The notes: a model not told the origin generated them from the letters alone. Positions 44,954-55,181 are shown, counted from the stretch's first letter. The stretch is 64,000 nucleotides of DNA from Nocardia aobensis NBRC 100429 (GCF_000308375.1 NZ_BAFQ01000053.1:1-64000); one strand, 5' to 3'. Translations and numbers: made by a program.

Positions 44954-46339
44954 CTAGCCGAGATCGGCGAGGGCGGCCTCGATCGCGCGGTGGAAGGTGG
45001 GGTAGGCGTAGATCATCTCCCGCAGCGTGGTGACCGGAACCCGGGCGTGCACCGCGACGGCCAGGGCGCTCAGCACCTCGCCGCCGACCGGGCCGACCGA
45101 GGTGGCGCCGACCAGAATGCCGCGATCGGCGTCGGCGACCAGCTTGATGAATCCGGCATTGCCCGGCCCGTGGATCCAGCCTCGGGTCGAATCCGGAACC
45201 TCGGCCCGGCCGGTCCAGACGCTCAGTCCGGCCTCGCGGGCCTGCGACTCCGTCATCCCGACCGCGCCCACCTCCGGTTCGGTGAAGGTGACATTGGGAA
45301 CCGCGTGATACTGCGCGGGTTCGCCGGGGGAGCCGAGGATATCGGCGGCGGCGATGCGTGCCTGATACATCGACATGTGGGTGAAGGCGCCGTGCCCGGT
45401 GACGTCCCCGATCGCCCAGACACCCTCGGCGGCGCGCAGCCGGTCGTCGACCCGGATGCCGTGCGCCTGCTCGTCCAGGCCGATGGCGCCGACGCCCAGC
45501 GCGGACAGGTCGGTGTAGCGGCCGGCGGCGACCAGCAGGCGCTGGGCGCGGATCGGATCGCCGTTGCTCAGCCGGACGGTGAAATAGCTGCCGTCGTGGT
45601 CGATTCGGGTGGCCTCGACGCCGGTGCGGACCGAAATACCCTCTTCGGCAAAGGTTTTCGCCAGTGTTTCGGCGGCCTCGGGCTCGGCGCGCGGGAGCAG
45701 CCGGCTGCGTACGACCATCGTCACCTCGGCTCCGAATCGGGAGAAGATCTGCGCGAATTCCGCGCCGACCGGTCCGCCGCCGAGCACGATCAGGGATTCG
45801 GGCGCCTCGGTGGTGGTCACGGCCTCGCGGTTGGTCCAGTACGGGGTGTCGGCCAAGCCCTCGATCGGCGGAACGGACGGGGCGGTGCCGGGGTTGAGCA
45901 CGATCGCGCGCAGGGCGCGGAACTCGCGCGGTCCGTCGGCGGTATCGACGCGGACCTGGCCCGGCTCGGTGATGCGTCCCCAGCCGCGCACGAAGGTGCC
46001 GCCGGCGGATTCGAACCGTTCGACGGCGACCTTGTCGTCCCAGTCGTCGGTCGCCTGGTCACGGATCCGCTTCGCCACCGGCGCCCAATCCGCCTGCACC
46101 TGGGTACTTCCCGCGAGTTTGCCGACCCGGCGCGCCTCGGCCAGGGTCTCGGCGGCGCGCACCATCATCTTGGTCGGCACGCAGGCGTAGTAGGGGCATT
46201 CGCCGCCCAGCAACCGGCCTTCGACGCCGACGACCGCGAGCCCGGCCCGCGCCAATTCGGTCGCCACGGCCTCCCCGCCGGGCCCCATGCCGATGACGAC
46301 GGCATCCACGGATTCGGTCGCCGGGGTTTCGGCGGGCAT
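44954..46339 (-). CDS. FAD-dependent pyridine nucleotide-disulfide oxidoreductase
   Basis: A 461-residue flavoprotein of the dihydrolipoamide dehydrogenase/mercuric reductase superfamily. FAD binding is at VVIGMGPGGEAVATELARAG. The redox disulfide region is GGECPYYACVPTK, with Cys pairs C-P-Y-Y-A-C in place of the usual C-x4-C. NAD(P) binds at LGGGPVGAEFAQIF and the second FAD motif is AIGDVTGHGAFTH. The C-terminal HPT motif reads YAYPTFHRAIEAAL. The exact substrate is unclear. The ATG at 46339 is used; the frame back to 46456 has no start signal. Confidence 0.85.
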   Translation of the reverse strand: MPAETPATESVDAVVIGMGPGGEAVATELARAGLAVVGVEGRLLGGECPYYACVPTKMMVRAAETLAEARRVGKLAGSTQVQADWAPVAKRIRDQATDDWDDKVAVERFESAGGTFVRGWGRITEPGQVRVDTADGPREFRALRAIVLNPGTAPSVPPIEGLADTPYWTNREAVTTTEAPESLIVLGGGPVGAEFAQIFSRFGAEVTMVVRSRLLPRAEPEAAETLAKTFAEEGISVRTGVEATRIDHDGSYFTVRLSNGDPIRAQRLLVAAGRYTDLSALGVGAIGLDEQAHGIRVDDRLRAAEGVWAIGDVTGHGAFTHMSMYQARIAAADILGSPGEPAQYHAVPNVTFTEPEVGAVGMTESQAREAGLSVWTGRAEVPDSTRGWIHGPGNAGFIKLVADADRGILVGATSVGPVGGEVLSALAVAVHARVPVTTLREMIYAYPTFHRAIEAALADLG

Positions 46340-46525
46340 GCGATCACGCTCCTCTGATTCGACACGGTGGGGACGGCGGGGTCCCGGAGACCATGGTGAC
46401 AGCTGGGACGCCGCCGGTGGGGGATCGACAGGTGCGGATCGTGCATTCCGTTGCACGGTGCCGCGAGCGGATGGATGATTCTCGAAAGTAAGAATTCAAC
46501 TCTCGCAACCGTCGCCCGGTGATAA

Positions 46526-46539
46526 AGTAAGTACTCGCT
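46526..46539. promoter_or_regulatory. Shared operator, site A
   Basis: AGTAAGTACTCGCT differs from AGTGAGCACTCGCT at two of 14 positions. It is 19 bases before the amidohydrolase start at 46558, so it overlaps the start region of the operon with the indolepyruvate oxidoreductase gene. Confidence 0.6.
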
Positions 46540-46557
46540 CAGTACTGGAGGTCGCTG

Positions 46558-47814
46558 ATGACAGAGCGAATGCTGCTGACCAATGGGCGGATCCTGACCT
46601 GCGGCGGTGATCTCGCCGAACACCCGCGCGCGGGATCGGTACTCGTCGAGGGGGATCGGATCGCGGAGGTCTCGATCGGTGCGGAGATCGACATCGATCC
46701 GGGAGCCGTGCGAGTGGTGGATCTGCGCGGCGCCACGGTGCTGCCCGGCCTCGGTGACGCGCACACACACATCAGCTGGCCGCTGGATTTCGTCTTCGAC
46801 CACGCGGCCGTCGCCGCGGCACCGCCGGGGCGGCACATCCTCGACGTCGCGGCCGTGGCGAAGACCTATCTGCACAGCGGCTACACCCTGCTGATCGGCG
46901 CGGGAGCCACGCAGCCGCAGGACGATCTGCTCATTCACGACGCGGTGGAGCGGGGGCTGATCGCGGGGCCGCGCCTGATTCCCTGCGGGGCGATGATCGC
47001 CGAGCGCGGAGGTCTCGGCGGCGAAGAGGGCGGCCTGATGGAGGTCGTCGACGGTGTCCGCGATATCCGCGAGGTCGTCGCGCGGCAGTGCGACAGCGGC
47101 GTGCGGTCGCTCAAACTGTTCATCTCCGGCGACGGTGTGGTGCCCGCGCATCCGTCCGAGGACGTCTACATGAACGACGAGATGCTTTCGGCGGCAGTCG
47201 ACGTCGCGGACCGCTACGGCGCATTCGTGACGGTGCACGCTCGCGGTGCGGCCAGCGTGGCGATGGCCGCGCGCACCGGTGTCCGCATCATCCATCACGC
47301 CTGCTACCTCGATGACGAGGCATTGAGTGTGCTGGAGGCGAGGCGCGACGATGTCTGGGTATGTCCGGGCCTGCACTATCTGTACGCCGTGGTCTCGGGC
47401 CGCGCGCAGGAGTGGGGGATCAGCGGGGAACAGGTCGAGGCCTCCGGCTATCGCGACGAATTGCGGGCCCAGATAGACGGATTGCACAAGCTGAAGGCGG
47501 CCGGCATTCGGATCCTGTCGGGTGGCGACTTCGGGCATCAGTGGACCCGGCACGGCACCTATGCGGCGGAATTGCAGCGCTATGTCGAGTTGATCGACAT
47601 GTCGCCGATCGAGGCCATCCACACCGCCACCCGGAACATGGGCCCGGCGGCGCGCCTGGACACCGGTGAGATCCGAGCCGGAATGCTGGCCGACCTGATC
47701 GTCGTCGACGGCGATCCGACGGCGGATATCGCTGTGCTGCAGGATCATTCGAAGCTGCGGACGGTGATCAAAGGCGGCGTCGTCGCCTACGTCGATCCCG
47801 AGGTCTATCCGTGA
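46558..47814 (+). CDS. Metal-dependent amidohydrolase (imidazolonepropionase-like)
   Basis: A 418-residue TIM-barrel amidohydrolase. Metal ligands are visible: H-x-H in DAHTHIS, a bridging-lysine candidate in RSLKLFIS, His in TVHARG and IIHHACYL, and Asp in SGGDFGHQW. The N- and C-terminal small beta domain (LTNGRILTCGGD, KGGVVAYVDPE) is typical of prolidase/imidazolonepropionase-like enzymes. It hydrolyses a cyclic amide, amide or peptide bond; the substrate is unknown. GGAGG lies before the ATG. The stop overlaps the next start. Confidence 0.85.
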   Translation: MTERMLLTNGRILTCGGDLAEHPRAGSVLVEGDRIAEVSIGAEIDIDPGAVRVVDLRGATVLPGLGDAHTHISWPLDFVFDHAAVAAAPPGRHILDVAAVAKTYLHSGYTLLIGAGATQPQDDLLIHDAVERGLIAGPRLIPCGAMIAERGGLGGEEGGLMEVVDGVRDIREVVARQCDSGVRSLKLFISGDGVVPAHPSEDVYMNDEMLSAAVDVADRYGAFVTVHARGAASVAMAARTGVRIIHHACYLDDEALSVLEARRDDVWVCPGLHYLYAVVSGRAQEWGISGEQVEASGYRDELRAQIDGLHKLKAAGIRILSGGDFGHQWTRHGTYAAELQRYVELIDMSPIEAIHTATRNMGPAARLDTGEIRAGMLADLIVVDGDPTADIAVLQDHSKLRTVIKGGVVAYVDPEVYP

Positions 47815-50800
47815 CGGCTGCGACGCCGGTGCTCTCGGGAGTGCAGACCCTGGTGCGTCTGCTCGCGCTGCGCCACGAACTTGACCTTCGCGACGGAACG
47901 ACCACCGCCACCATGGTTTCCGGATATCCGGGATCGCCGCTGGGCGGTTTCGATCTGGAACTGGAGCGGCACGAACCGCAGCGGCATCGCATCGTGCACC
48001 GGCCCGGACTCAACGAGGAGCTCGCGGCGGCCACCGTCTGGGGCAGCCAGATGGGCGCCGCCCTCGCCTACGACGGTGTCGACGGCGTGGTGGGGGCCTG
48101 GTACGGCAAGGGGCCGGGACTGGATCGCTCGGGCGATGTGCTCAAACACGCCAATGCGATGGGGGCCGGGCCGGGCGGCGGCGCGGTTGTCTTCTGTGGT
48201 GACGATCCGGCCGCGAAATCGTCCACCTTGGCCTGCGACAGCCAGTACACCTTCGCCGACGCCGGGATGCCGGTGCTGTTTCCGGGTGATCAGCAGGACG
48301 TTCTCGACCTCGGGATCCACGCCTTCCGGATGTCGCGGTATGCCGGATGCTGGGTCGGTCTGAAGATCGTCACCGCTGTGGCCGACGGAATCGGCACGGT
48401 CGACGCGGATCTCGGACGCCACCGCCCGGCCGAACCGCGGGTAAGTATCGGAGGGCGGATCTGGACGCATCGACCGCAGGCGACCATCGGCCCGCATGCG
48501 GTGCCCGGCCAGGAAGAGCTGATCAACGAGCATCGGCTGTGGGCGGCCCGCGCCTATGCCCGGCACAACGGTCTCGACCGGACGGTCGGCCCGGAGACCG
48601 CCGAACTCGGCATCGTCTGCGCGGGCGCGACGTATTTCGATGTGGTGCAGGCGCTGACGGAGCGCGGCGTCCGGCTCGCGGATCTCGCCGCGGCGGGTGT
48701 GCGCATTCTGCGGCTGGGCATGACCTACCCGCTGGTCGAGGAGACCGTTGTCGAGTTCGCGGATTCGGTGCGGCGGTTGCTGGTCGTGGAGGAGAAGCGG
48801 CCGTTCGTCGAGACGCAGCTGCGCGCGGTGCTGCACGAGGCGGAGCGTCGAATTCCGGTGCTGGGCAAGCGGGATCGTGACGGGGTGCCCTTGGTGGCCG
48901 GTTCCGGTGTCCTCGATCCGAAGTCCGTGGGTGAGATACTCGACCGCGTTCTTCCGGCGCTGCGCCCGGCGGCACCGCCGCGGCTCGAGCTGCCGCTGTT
49001 GGTGACGCCGGCCCGCGCGCCCGCGTATTGCAGTGGCTGCCCGCACAATCGGTCCACGGTCGCGCCGGAGGACGCGCTGGTCGGCGGTGGGGTCGGCTGT
49101 CACGGCATCATGTATTTCGAGGCCCGCAATCGCGACCTGACGATGTTGCCGCCGACGCCGATGGGCGCTGAAGGGGTGCCGTGGATCGGGTTGTCCCCGT
49201 TCGTCGAGGCGCCCCATCTGATTCAGAATCTGGGCGACGGCACGCTGACCCATTCCGGCACGCTCGCCATCCGCGCGAGTGTGGCCGCCGGAACCGACAT
49301 CACCTTCAAGATCCTCTACAACGCGGCGGTCGCCATGACCGGCGGCCAAGAGGTGACCGGACTGCGGGACGTGCCCGCCCTCACCCGGGAACTGCAGGCC
49401 GAGGGGGTGCGCGAGATCGTGGTCTGCGCCGAGGATCCCGGCCGCTACGGCCGGCGCCCGCGATGGGCGCCGGGTGTCGAGGTGCTGGGCCGCGATCGGC
49501 TGGCGCAGGTGCAGCAGCGGCTGCGGACGGTGCCCGGGGTGACGGTGATCATCTACGACCAGCGGTGCGCGGCCGAGGCGCGGCGGCTGCGCAAACGCGG
49601 TCTGCTGCCGGAGCCGCCGCGGCGGGTCGTCATCAACGAGGCCGTGTGTGAAGGCTGCGGCGACTGTGGAACCAAGAGTAACTGTCTGTCGGTGCTGCCG
49701 GTGGACACCGAATTCGGTACGAAGCGGCGTATCCACGATTCCTCGTGCAATCGCGACTACACCTGCCTGGCCGGCGACTGTCCGTCGTTCGTCACCATCG
49801 AGCCGAAAGCCGGTGCGCGTCGGCGACATCGGGGCCGCCGCGAGCGTCCGCGACTTCCTTCGGGAGCGCTGCCGGAGCCGGCGCCCCCTGCGGTCGGCGA
49901 ACGCTACAGCATCTACTTCACCGGAATCGGCGGCACCGGAATAGTCACGGCCAACCGGATTCTCGTGCGGGCCGCCGAGGCGGCGGGCTGGGTGGTCGGC
50001 GGTATGGATCAGACCGGGCTTTCGCAGAAGGCGGGCGCCGTGGTGTCCCATCTGCACCTGGCGGCCGATCGCGCAGGACTGACCGCGGCGGCGGTGAGCG
50101 GCGGCGGCGCAGACCTGTACCTGTCCGGAGATATTCTGCAGGCCGCCTCGGCCGACCATCTGACGAAAGCCCGTGCGGGACAGGCGATCGCGGTGGTCGA
50201 CCGGAACGTCACGCCGACGGCGGCGATGTTGCAGAGCCACACCGCGGCCCCCGATGTGGCGGCATTGGAAGCCGCGATCGCCGATCGGATCGGTGCGCAG
50301 CGGACGTCGGTGATCGATGCGCGACGCGTCGCCGAGCGCGTCTTCGCCGATCACCTGCCCGCGAATGTGGTGGTGCTGGGCGCGGCGTTTCAGCTGGGCG
50401 GACTGCCGGTGTCGGCCGCCGATATGGCGGGGGCGCTGGCCGGGCGCGGCCGGTCGGCGGCGGACAACCGGCTCGCCTTCGCATGGGGGCGCTGGCTCGT
50501 GCACGACCCCGCAGCGGTCGCGGCGGCTCTGGGGGACGAGCGCGTGGCCTCGACCGCGCGCGGGTACGAGCCGACGCCGGCGGCCGGTGTGTCGGGGGAA
50601 AGGCTTGTGGCGCAACAGGTCCTTCCGGCCGAACTCCATGATCGGCTGGTTCGCCGGACCGCTCAGGTGATCGACTATCAGAGCGTGGGTCGTGCGCGCC
50701 GGTATCTCGACCTCGTCGAATACGTGGCCGCGCGCGACGATGCCGCGCGGGAGTGGGAACTGACCCGCACCGTGGCCGAGTCGTGGTTCGCCCTGCTGAC

Positions 50801-51284
50801 CTACAAGGACGAATACGAGGTCGCGCGTCTTCATCTGGCCGCGGACTACGACGCGGTGGCCGCCGAACTCGGTCTCGACGGCGGCTACGCGCTGACCTAT
50901 CACCTGCATCCGCCGATCCTGCGGCGCCTGGGGATGGCGCGAAAGCTGCCGGCGGGCCGGCCCTGCGCGCTGGCCTTCCGCGTGCTGCGGCGGATGAAAC
51001 GGCTGCGCGGTACACCGTTCGATCCGTTCGGGTGGGACCGCGACCGGCGCGCCGAACGCGCGCTCATCGTGGAGTACGCGCGGCTCGTCACCGAGATCAC
51101 CGATCCCGGCGCGGACCTGCCCTACGACCAGCAGGTCGAGCTGGCGGCCTCGGCGGCCGCGATCACGGGGTACGGACCGATCAAGGAACGCGGCATCGAG
51201 CAGTGGCGCGCCGGGATCGCGGCATGGCGGCTCGAACACCATTCGGCGGCAGCGGTTTCCGAGTCGAGCGGGGCGCTGCCGTGA
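47811..51284 (+). CDS. Indolepyruvate ferredoxin oxidoreductase, fused IorA-IorB
   Basis: A 1157-residue 2-oxoacid:ferredoxin oxidoreductase joining the IorA and IorB parts. It turns an aryl- or acylpyruvate into an acyl-CoA with ferredoxin reduction. Order: pyrimidine-binding domain (VSGYPGSPLGGF near 35), a TPP domain (C-S-G-C-P-H-N near 405 and later GTDITFKILYN), a ferredoxin-like Cys-rich part (about 613-668; CEGCGDCGTKSNC and SCNRDYTC), and the gamma domain (TGIGGTGIV near 702). The C-terminus is an Ior-specific helical extension. It overlaps both neighbours and is the middle gene of an operon starting at site A. Confidence 0.9.
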   Translation: MTAATPVLSGVQTLVRLLALRHELDLRDGTTTATMVSGYPGSPLGGFDLELERHEPQRHRIVHRPGLNEELAAATVWGSQMGAALAYDGVDGVVGAWYGKGPGLDRSGDVLKHANAMGAGPGGGAVVFCGDDPAAKSSTLACDSQYTFADAGMPVLFPGDQQDVLDLGIHAFRMSRYAGCWVGLKIVTAVADGIGTVDADLGRHRPAEPRVSIGGRIWTHRPQATIGPHAVPGQEELINEHRLWAARAYARHNGLDRTVGPETAELGIVCAGATYFDVVQALTERGVRLADLAAAGVRILRLGMTYPLVEETVVEFADSVRRLLVVEEKRPFVETQLRAVLHEAERRIPVLGKRDRDGVPLVAGSGVLDPKSVGEILDRVLPALRPAAPPRLELPLLVTPARAPAYCSGCPHNRSTVAPEDALVGGGVGCHGIMYFEARNRDLTMLPPTPMGAEGVPWIGLSPFVEAPHLIQNLGDGTLTHSGTLAIRASVAAGTDITFKILYNAAVAMTGGQEVTGLRDVPALTRELQAEGVREIVVCAEDPGRYGRRPRWAPGVEVLGRDRLAQVQQRLRTVPGVTVIIYDQRCAAEARRLRKRGLLPEPPRRVVINEAVCEGCGDCGTKSNCLSVLPVDTEFGTKRRIHDSSCNRDYTCLAGDCPSFVTIEPKAGARRRHRGRRERPRLPSGALPEPAPPAVGERYSIYFTGIGGTGIVTANRILVRAAEAAGWVVGGMDQTGLSQKAGAVVSHLHLAADRAGLTAAAVSGGGADLYLSGDILQAASADHLTKARAGQAIAVVDRNVTPTAAMLQSHTAAPDVAALEAAIADRIGAQRTSVIDARRVAERVFADHLPANVVVLGAAFQLGGLPVSAADMAGALAGRGRSAADNRLAFAWGRWLVHDPAAVAAALGDERVASTARGYEPTPAAGVSGERLVAQQVLPAELHDRLVRRTAQVIDYQSVGRARRYLDLVEYVAARDDAAREWELTRTVAESWFALLTYKDEYEVARLHLAADYDAVAAELGLDGGYALTYHLHPPILRRLGMARKLPAGRPCALAFRVLRRMKRLRGTPFDPFGWDRDRRAERALIVEYARLVTEITDPGADLPYDQQVELAASAAAITGYGPIKERGIEQWRAGIAAWRLEHHSAAAVSESSGALP

Positions 51285-51973
51285 TCAAACGTCTGCGTTT
51301 CGCCACCAGGTCACCGCAGCTGTCATTCGATGCTTTCGCCCGGCAATGGCCGCTGCTGTGTGCCGCGGCGGCGGACGCGCCCAGCGGACTGCGACCGGTG
51401 CGGCTGGCGGTCTGCACCGTCCTGCCCGAGCTCACCGGGCCGGGACCCCGGCACGACGGTGTGGTCGTCGAATGGTTTCGCGATATCCGGCATCTGCGTC
51501 GCCACGACCGCTGGCGACGAGGAACCGACGACGCCGTCGATGTGGTGACGCTGCCGGACCGCACGGCGGAAGTGATTGCCCGCGAACATGTTCTGCGCGG
51601 CGGTGATTGGCTGGAACATCGGTGGGACGACGGCGGCGACCGGCTCAAACATATGGCGGTCGCGGTACGGGCGGCGAATCTGACGGCCGAAGAGTTCGCG
51701 ACGCGGTGGACGACGCATGCGGGTACGGTGCGGCGACCGGGCGCCGCGACGGTGGCGATACCCGACGCCGCTCGTGGTCGCGCCTACGTCCAGAACCATC
51801 CGGTGGCGGCGATCCGCGCCGCCTACGACGCGGTGAACGAGGTCTACTTCGACGACGTCGCCGGCCTGCGCACGCGCATCGACTGGTTTCGCGACAACGG
51901 GCCCTCCGGACCGGATGGACTGTTCGAACGTTCGTGGTTTCTCGCTGCTCGTGAGGTGGTGCTGTCCAGCTGA
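51281..51973 (+). CDS. EthD-domain protein
   Basis: A 230-residue protein with two dimeric alpha+beta-barrel (EthD-like) repeats: roughly 1-110 and 115-230. Repeat 2 has KHMAVAVRAANLTAEEFATRW, then H-A-G-T-V. EthD-like proteins accompany catabolic oxidoreductases and some cleave or bind aromatic intermediates. The GTG overlaps the ior stop by four bases (GTGA), so it is co-translated. The role is unknown. Confidence 0.7.
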   Translation: MIKRLRFATRSPQLSFDAFARQWPLLCAAAADAPSGLRPVRLAVCTVLPELTGPGPRHDGVVVEWFRDIRHLRRHDRWRRGTDDAVDVVTLPDRTAEVIAREHVLRGGDWLEHRWDDGGDRLKHMAVAVRAANLTAEEFATRWTTHAGTVRRPGAATVAIPDAARGRAYVQNHPVAAIRAAYDAVNEVYFDDVAGLRTRIDWFRDNGPSGPDGLFERSWFLAAREVVLSS

Positions 51974-51998
51974 GCGGACGGAGTGCGCGCCGGATAAG

Positions 51999-52346
51999 TC
52001 AGCGGCACATCACCACGAGGCGCCGGGAGATGTGCACCGGGGTCCCGGCCAGCACCATCGGTAGCGCGGCCGCGCTCAGGATCGCCGGCTGGATGCGGCC
52101 GTCGACGATCGGATGTGCCTGCGCGCCGTAGTTGTCCAGGGTGAACGCGAGGTCGGTGGTGGGCTCCACGGGGCGGTCCGACGGGGCCGGTTCCGGGAAG
52201 CACCACTTCCAGCGGCCTTCAGTGGTCGAGAACCAGATTTCGATGTAGTCCGCGCGCGCCGGACAGGGCCCGGCCGATTCGACCGTGGCGCGGACGAATA
52301 GTTCGCCGTCGAACACCGCACCGCACATTCGTGATCCGGTTCGCAT
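51999..52346 (-). CDS. Small hypothetical protein
   Basis: An unrecognised 115-residue protein, mostly beta strand, with a W-F-S-T-T-E-G-R-W-K-W-C-F-P segment near the middle and five Cys overall. No membrane part. Its start is 50 bases downstream of the aldehyde dehydrogenase stop on the same strand, so it may be the last gene of that operon. Codon use is normal for the genome. Confidence 0.55.
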   Translation of the reverse strand: MRTGSRMCGAVFDGELFVRATVESAGPCPARADYIEIWFSTTEGRWKWCFPEPAPSDRPVEPTTDLAFTLDNYGAQAHPIVDGRIQPAILSAAALPMVLAGTPVHISRRLVVMCR

Positions 52347-52396
52347 CGGATACCACTTCCTTCGCGCAAACAACTGCCGAACGACGCTGCGGCCGT

Positions 52397-53872
52397 TCAG
52401 TTTCCGGCATCCCGGCGCAAGTCGGCCGGCAGTCCGATACTTCTGGGTTCGAGGAAACCGTGCAGCCCGTCCGGGCCCAGTTCGCGACCGAGCCCGGATT
52501 CCTTGAAGCCGCCGAACGGCACCCGGGGGAACGGCGGGTAGGTGCCGTTGATCGCGATGCTGCCGGTGCGCAGCCGCCGGGCGATCGCCAGCCCGCGCTC
52601 GGCATCCGCGGACCACACTCCGCCGGAGAGGCCGTAGGGCGAGTCGTTGGCGATGCGTACGGCGTCGTCGTCGCCGTCGTGCGGGATCAGGCACAGCACG
52701 GGGCCGAAGATCTCTTCCCGCGCCACCCGCATCGTGTTGTCGACCTCGGCCAGGATCGTCGGTTCCACGTACCAGCCTCGCGGCCGCGCGGCGGGGCGGC
52801 CGCCGCCGGTCACGACCCGCGCACCGGCGTCGCGGGCGAGCGAGATGTAGTGCTCGACGCGGGTGCGCTGACGCCGAGCCACCAGCGGACCGACCAGGGT
52901 CGCCGGATCGTGCGGATCGCCGACCCGGACCGCTGCCGCGGCCGCGGCAGCGGCGTCGACCGCCTCGGCGTAGCGGGAGCGCGGCACCAGTACCCGGGTG
53001 TGCGCACCGCAGACCTGACCGGACATATGCATCGCGGCCTTGACGATCGCGGGCAGCACGGTCGCGATATCGGCGTCGTCGGCGACGACCGCCGCGGACT
53101 TGCCGCCCAGCTCCAGCGACACCCGCCGCACCCGTTCACCGCATACGCTCATGATGCGTTTACCCGCGGCGGTCGAACCGGTGAAGGCCACCTTGTCGGT
53201 GCCCGGGTGGGTGACCAGATACTCACCGACCTCTCGGTCGCCGGGCACGACATTGACTGCGCCGGAAGGTATTCCGGCCTCGTCCAATGCCTCGGCCAGG
53301 ACGAAGTTGCTCAGCGGCGACTCCGGCGGCGGTTTGATCACCACAGTGCACCCCGCCGCCAGCGCGGGTGCGGTCTTCCACGCCGCCAGCGTCACCGGGG
53401 CGTTCCACGGCACCACGGCCGCGACGACACCGACCGGTTCCCTGGTGACCAGGCCGGACCGGTCGCCGGCGGTGACCGTGTGCTCGAAGTCGAAGTCGCG
53501 GATCAGCTCCGCGTAATAGTCGAACAGGGCCGCGACCATACCGGTCTGTGCCTGTCTGGATTGGCTTACCGGGCAGCCGATTTCGTCGACCGTCACGGCC
53601 GCGATATCGGCCTCGCGTTTGCGGAGCAGTTCGGCTGCGCGGGCCAGTGTGCCGGCCCGCTCGCCGGGGGACAGCCGGGACCACGGGCCGTCGTCGAAGG
53701 CGGTGCGCGCGGCCGCGACGGCCCGATCGATATCGGCGGTGCCGGCCACCGGCACCTCGCCGACCGCCTCCTCGGTGGACGGCGAGATCACCGCGAAGCG
53801 TTCGACACCGGCCGGTGGCACCCACTTGCCGCCGATGTAGAACTCACGCCGGTACATCAGCCGATCGGTCAC
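52397..53872 (-). CDS. NAD(P)-dependent aldehyde dehydrogenase
   Basis: A 491-residue ALDH. Motifs are VPWNAPVTLAAWK, GCTVVIKPPPESPLSN, F-T-G-S-T-A-A-G-K, catalytic Glu in LELGGKSA, catalytic Cys in GQVCGAHTR and C-terminal PFGGFKESGLGRE. The substrate range is not clear from sequence. It follows the amidohydrolase at 53942 by 69 bases and is probably in its operon, starting from site B. Confidence 0.9.
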   Translation of the reverse strand: MTDRLMYRREFYIGGKWVPPAGVERFAVISPSTEEAVGEVPVAGTADIDRAVAAARTAFDDGPWSRLSPGERAGTLARAAELLRKREADIAAVTVDEIGCPVSQSRQAQTGMVAALFDYYAELIRDFDFEHTVTAGDRSGLVTREPVGVVAAVVPWNAPVTLAAWKTAPALAAGCTVVIKPPPESPLSNFVLAEALDEAGIPSGAVNVVPGDREVGEYLVTHPGTDKVAFTGSTAAGKRIMSVCGERVRRVSLELGGKSAAVVADDADIATVLPAIVKAAMHMSGQVCGAHTRVLVPRSRYAEAVDAAAAAAAAVRVGDPHDPATLVGPLVARRQRTRVEHYISLARDAGARVVTGGGRPAARPRGWYVEPTILAEVDNTMRVAREEIFGPVLCLIPHDGDDDAVRIANDSPYGLSGGVWSADAERGLAIARRLRTGSIAINGTYPPFPRVPFGGFKESGLGRELGPDGLHGFLEPRSIGLPADLRRDAGN

Positions 53873-53941
53873 GCCGCCTCCTGCATTCGTGTCCGGCGTG
53901 ACCTGTCGCCGTCACGCCGCCTGCGATGTCTTGTCCTTCGG

Positions 53942-55144
53942 TCAGTTCCGCCGCGGCGGGTCCAGGTGATAGAGCCGGGTCGCGGTGTGCTGCAGGACCT
54001 TCGCGACCGTCTCGTCCGGAATTCCGGTCAGCGAACGATCGATGATGTCGCGTGGGCTCGGTGATTCCGAGGCCGGTCCCGGCGAGAGGCTGGTGGCGTG
54101 CGGGAAATCGGTTTCGAACATCAGATTGTCGGCCAACTCGCCGATCACCGGTCGCAGCGAACGGTTTTCGAACCAGTACATCCCGTAGATCTGGCGGCGC
54201 ATATATTCACTGGGTAGCAGCCGATCCGGATATTCGTGGTGCGCACCCACATTGAGCCACTGCCAGTCCATGCTCTCGCCCAGGAAGGGCAGCCAGCCGG
54301 CACCGTTCTCCACCGAGACGAAATTCAACTCCGGATAGCGATGGCAGACGCCGCTCACCACCACCTCGGCGATGTTCTGTGCATTGCCGAGCAGCACCAG
54401 CGCGCTCTCCTTGGTGAAGTCGAGTTTCTGCGATTGGTCGACCGCACCCTTGAGATCGTCGGGGGAGTTGAGGAAGCCGACGTGGAAATTCATCGACAGT
54501 CCCATGTCCTGGGCCTGCCCGAGCAGCGGCTCCCAGTAATCGTCCACCAGGCGGGGCAGGCCGACCTTGTCGTAGCGCGCGGCGAAAAGCACACCCTTGT
54601 GGCCCAATTCGTAGGCCCGCTTCATCTCGGTGACCGATTCGTCGATATCCCAGAAGGGCAGCATCATCATCGGAACCAACCGGCGCGAATCCGCCGAACA
54701 CCACTCGGCCAGCCAGTCGTTGTAGGCGCGAACGCATTCGGTGGCCAGCTCGTGCGGCATCGAATTCAGGAAGACATGACTGTGGAAGCCGAGAATGTTC
54801 GGGTACATCACCTGGTAGTAGATGCCGACCTCGTCCATATAGGCGAGCCGTGCCTTGGCGTCGAGCGCGGCAGGGAAGGCCTCGGAGAGTTTCTTCGGAT
54901 GGGAGGGCGGGAATTCGGGCCATTTCGCCTGTGCGAACGCGCCGACGCCGTAGAGCTTCTTGTCGCCGATGTACCAGTAGTCCTCTTGCCGCCGTTCGTG
55001 GAAGCGGACGTGCGGAACCAGATCGCCCCACTTCTTCGAGATCCGCGAGGTCCACAGATCGGCCGGTTCGATGATGTGGGAGTCGACATCGGCGACCGCA
55101 TATCGCTCACACAGGGCGGCTCCGGCGCCATCGGGGTCAGCCAT
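53942..55144 (-). CDS. Amidohydrolase-2 family protein (TIM-barrel), copy 1
   Basis: A 400-residue metal hydrolase or decarboxylase of the amidohydrolase-2 (ACMSD-like) family. It opens VADVDSHIIEPADLW, with a D-x-H where ACMSD has H-x-H, then MNFHVGFLN, S-V-E-N-G-A-G-W-L-P-F and F-E-T-D-F-P-H, which holds the Asp metal ligand. Members decarboxylate or hydrolyse ring intermediates. Two more copies occur in this cluster (61317-62492 and from 63966), so the pathway may use several related steps. Site B sits 37 bases upstream. Confidence 0.82.
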   Translation of the reverse strand: MADPDGAGAALCERYAVADVDSHIIEPADLWTSRISKKWGDLVPHVRFHERRQEDYWYIGDKKLYGVGAFAQAKWPEFPPSHPKKLSEAFPAALDAKARLAYMDEVGIYYQVMYPNILGFHSHVFLNSMPHELATECVRAYNDWLAEWCSADSRRLVPMMMLPFWDIDESVTEMKRAYELGHKGVLFAARYDKVGLPRLVDDYWEPLLGQAQDMGLSMNFHVGFLNSPDDLKGAVDQSQKLDFTKESALVLLGNAQNIAEVVVSGVCHRYPELNFVSVENGAGWLPFLGESMDWQWLNVGAHHEYPDRLLPSEYMRRQIYGMYWFENRSLRPVIGELADNLMFETDFPHATSLSPGPASESPSPRDIIDRSLTGIPDETVAKVLQHTATRLYHLDPPRRN

Positions 55145-55181
55145 CCCGAACTCCTTCTGTACCAGGAAGATTATTCATCTA

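Noticed and set aside
47805..51242. 1145-codon minus-strand frame opposite the Ior gene
   Set aside because: Arg/His/Gly-rich shadow of the plus-strand gene, which has clear TPP and Cys motifs.
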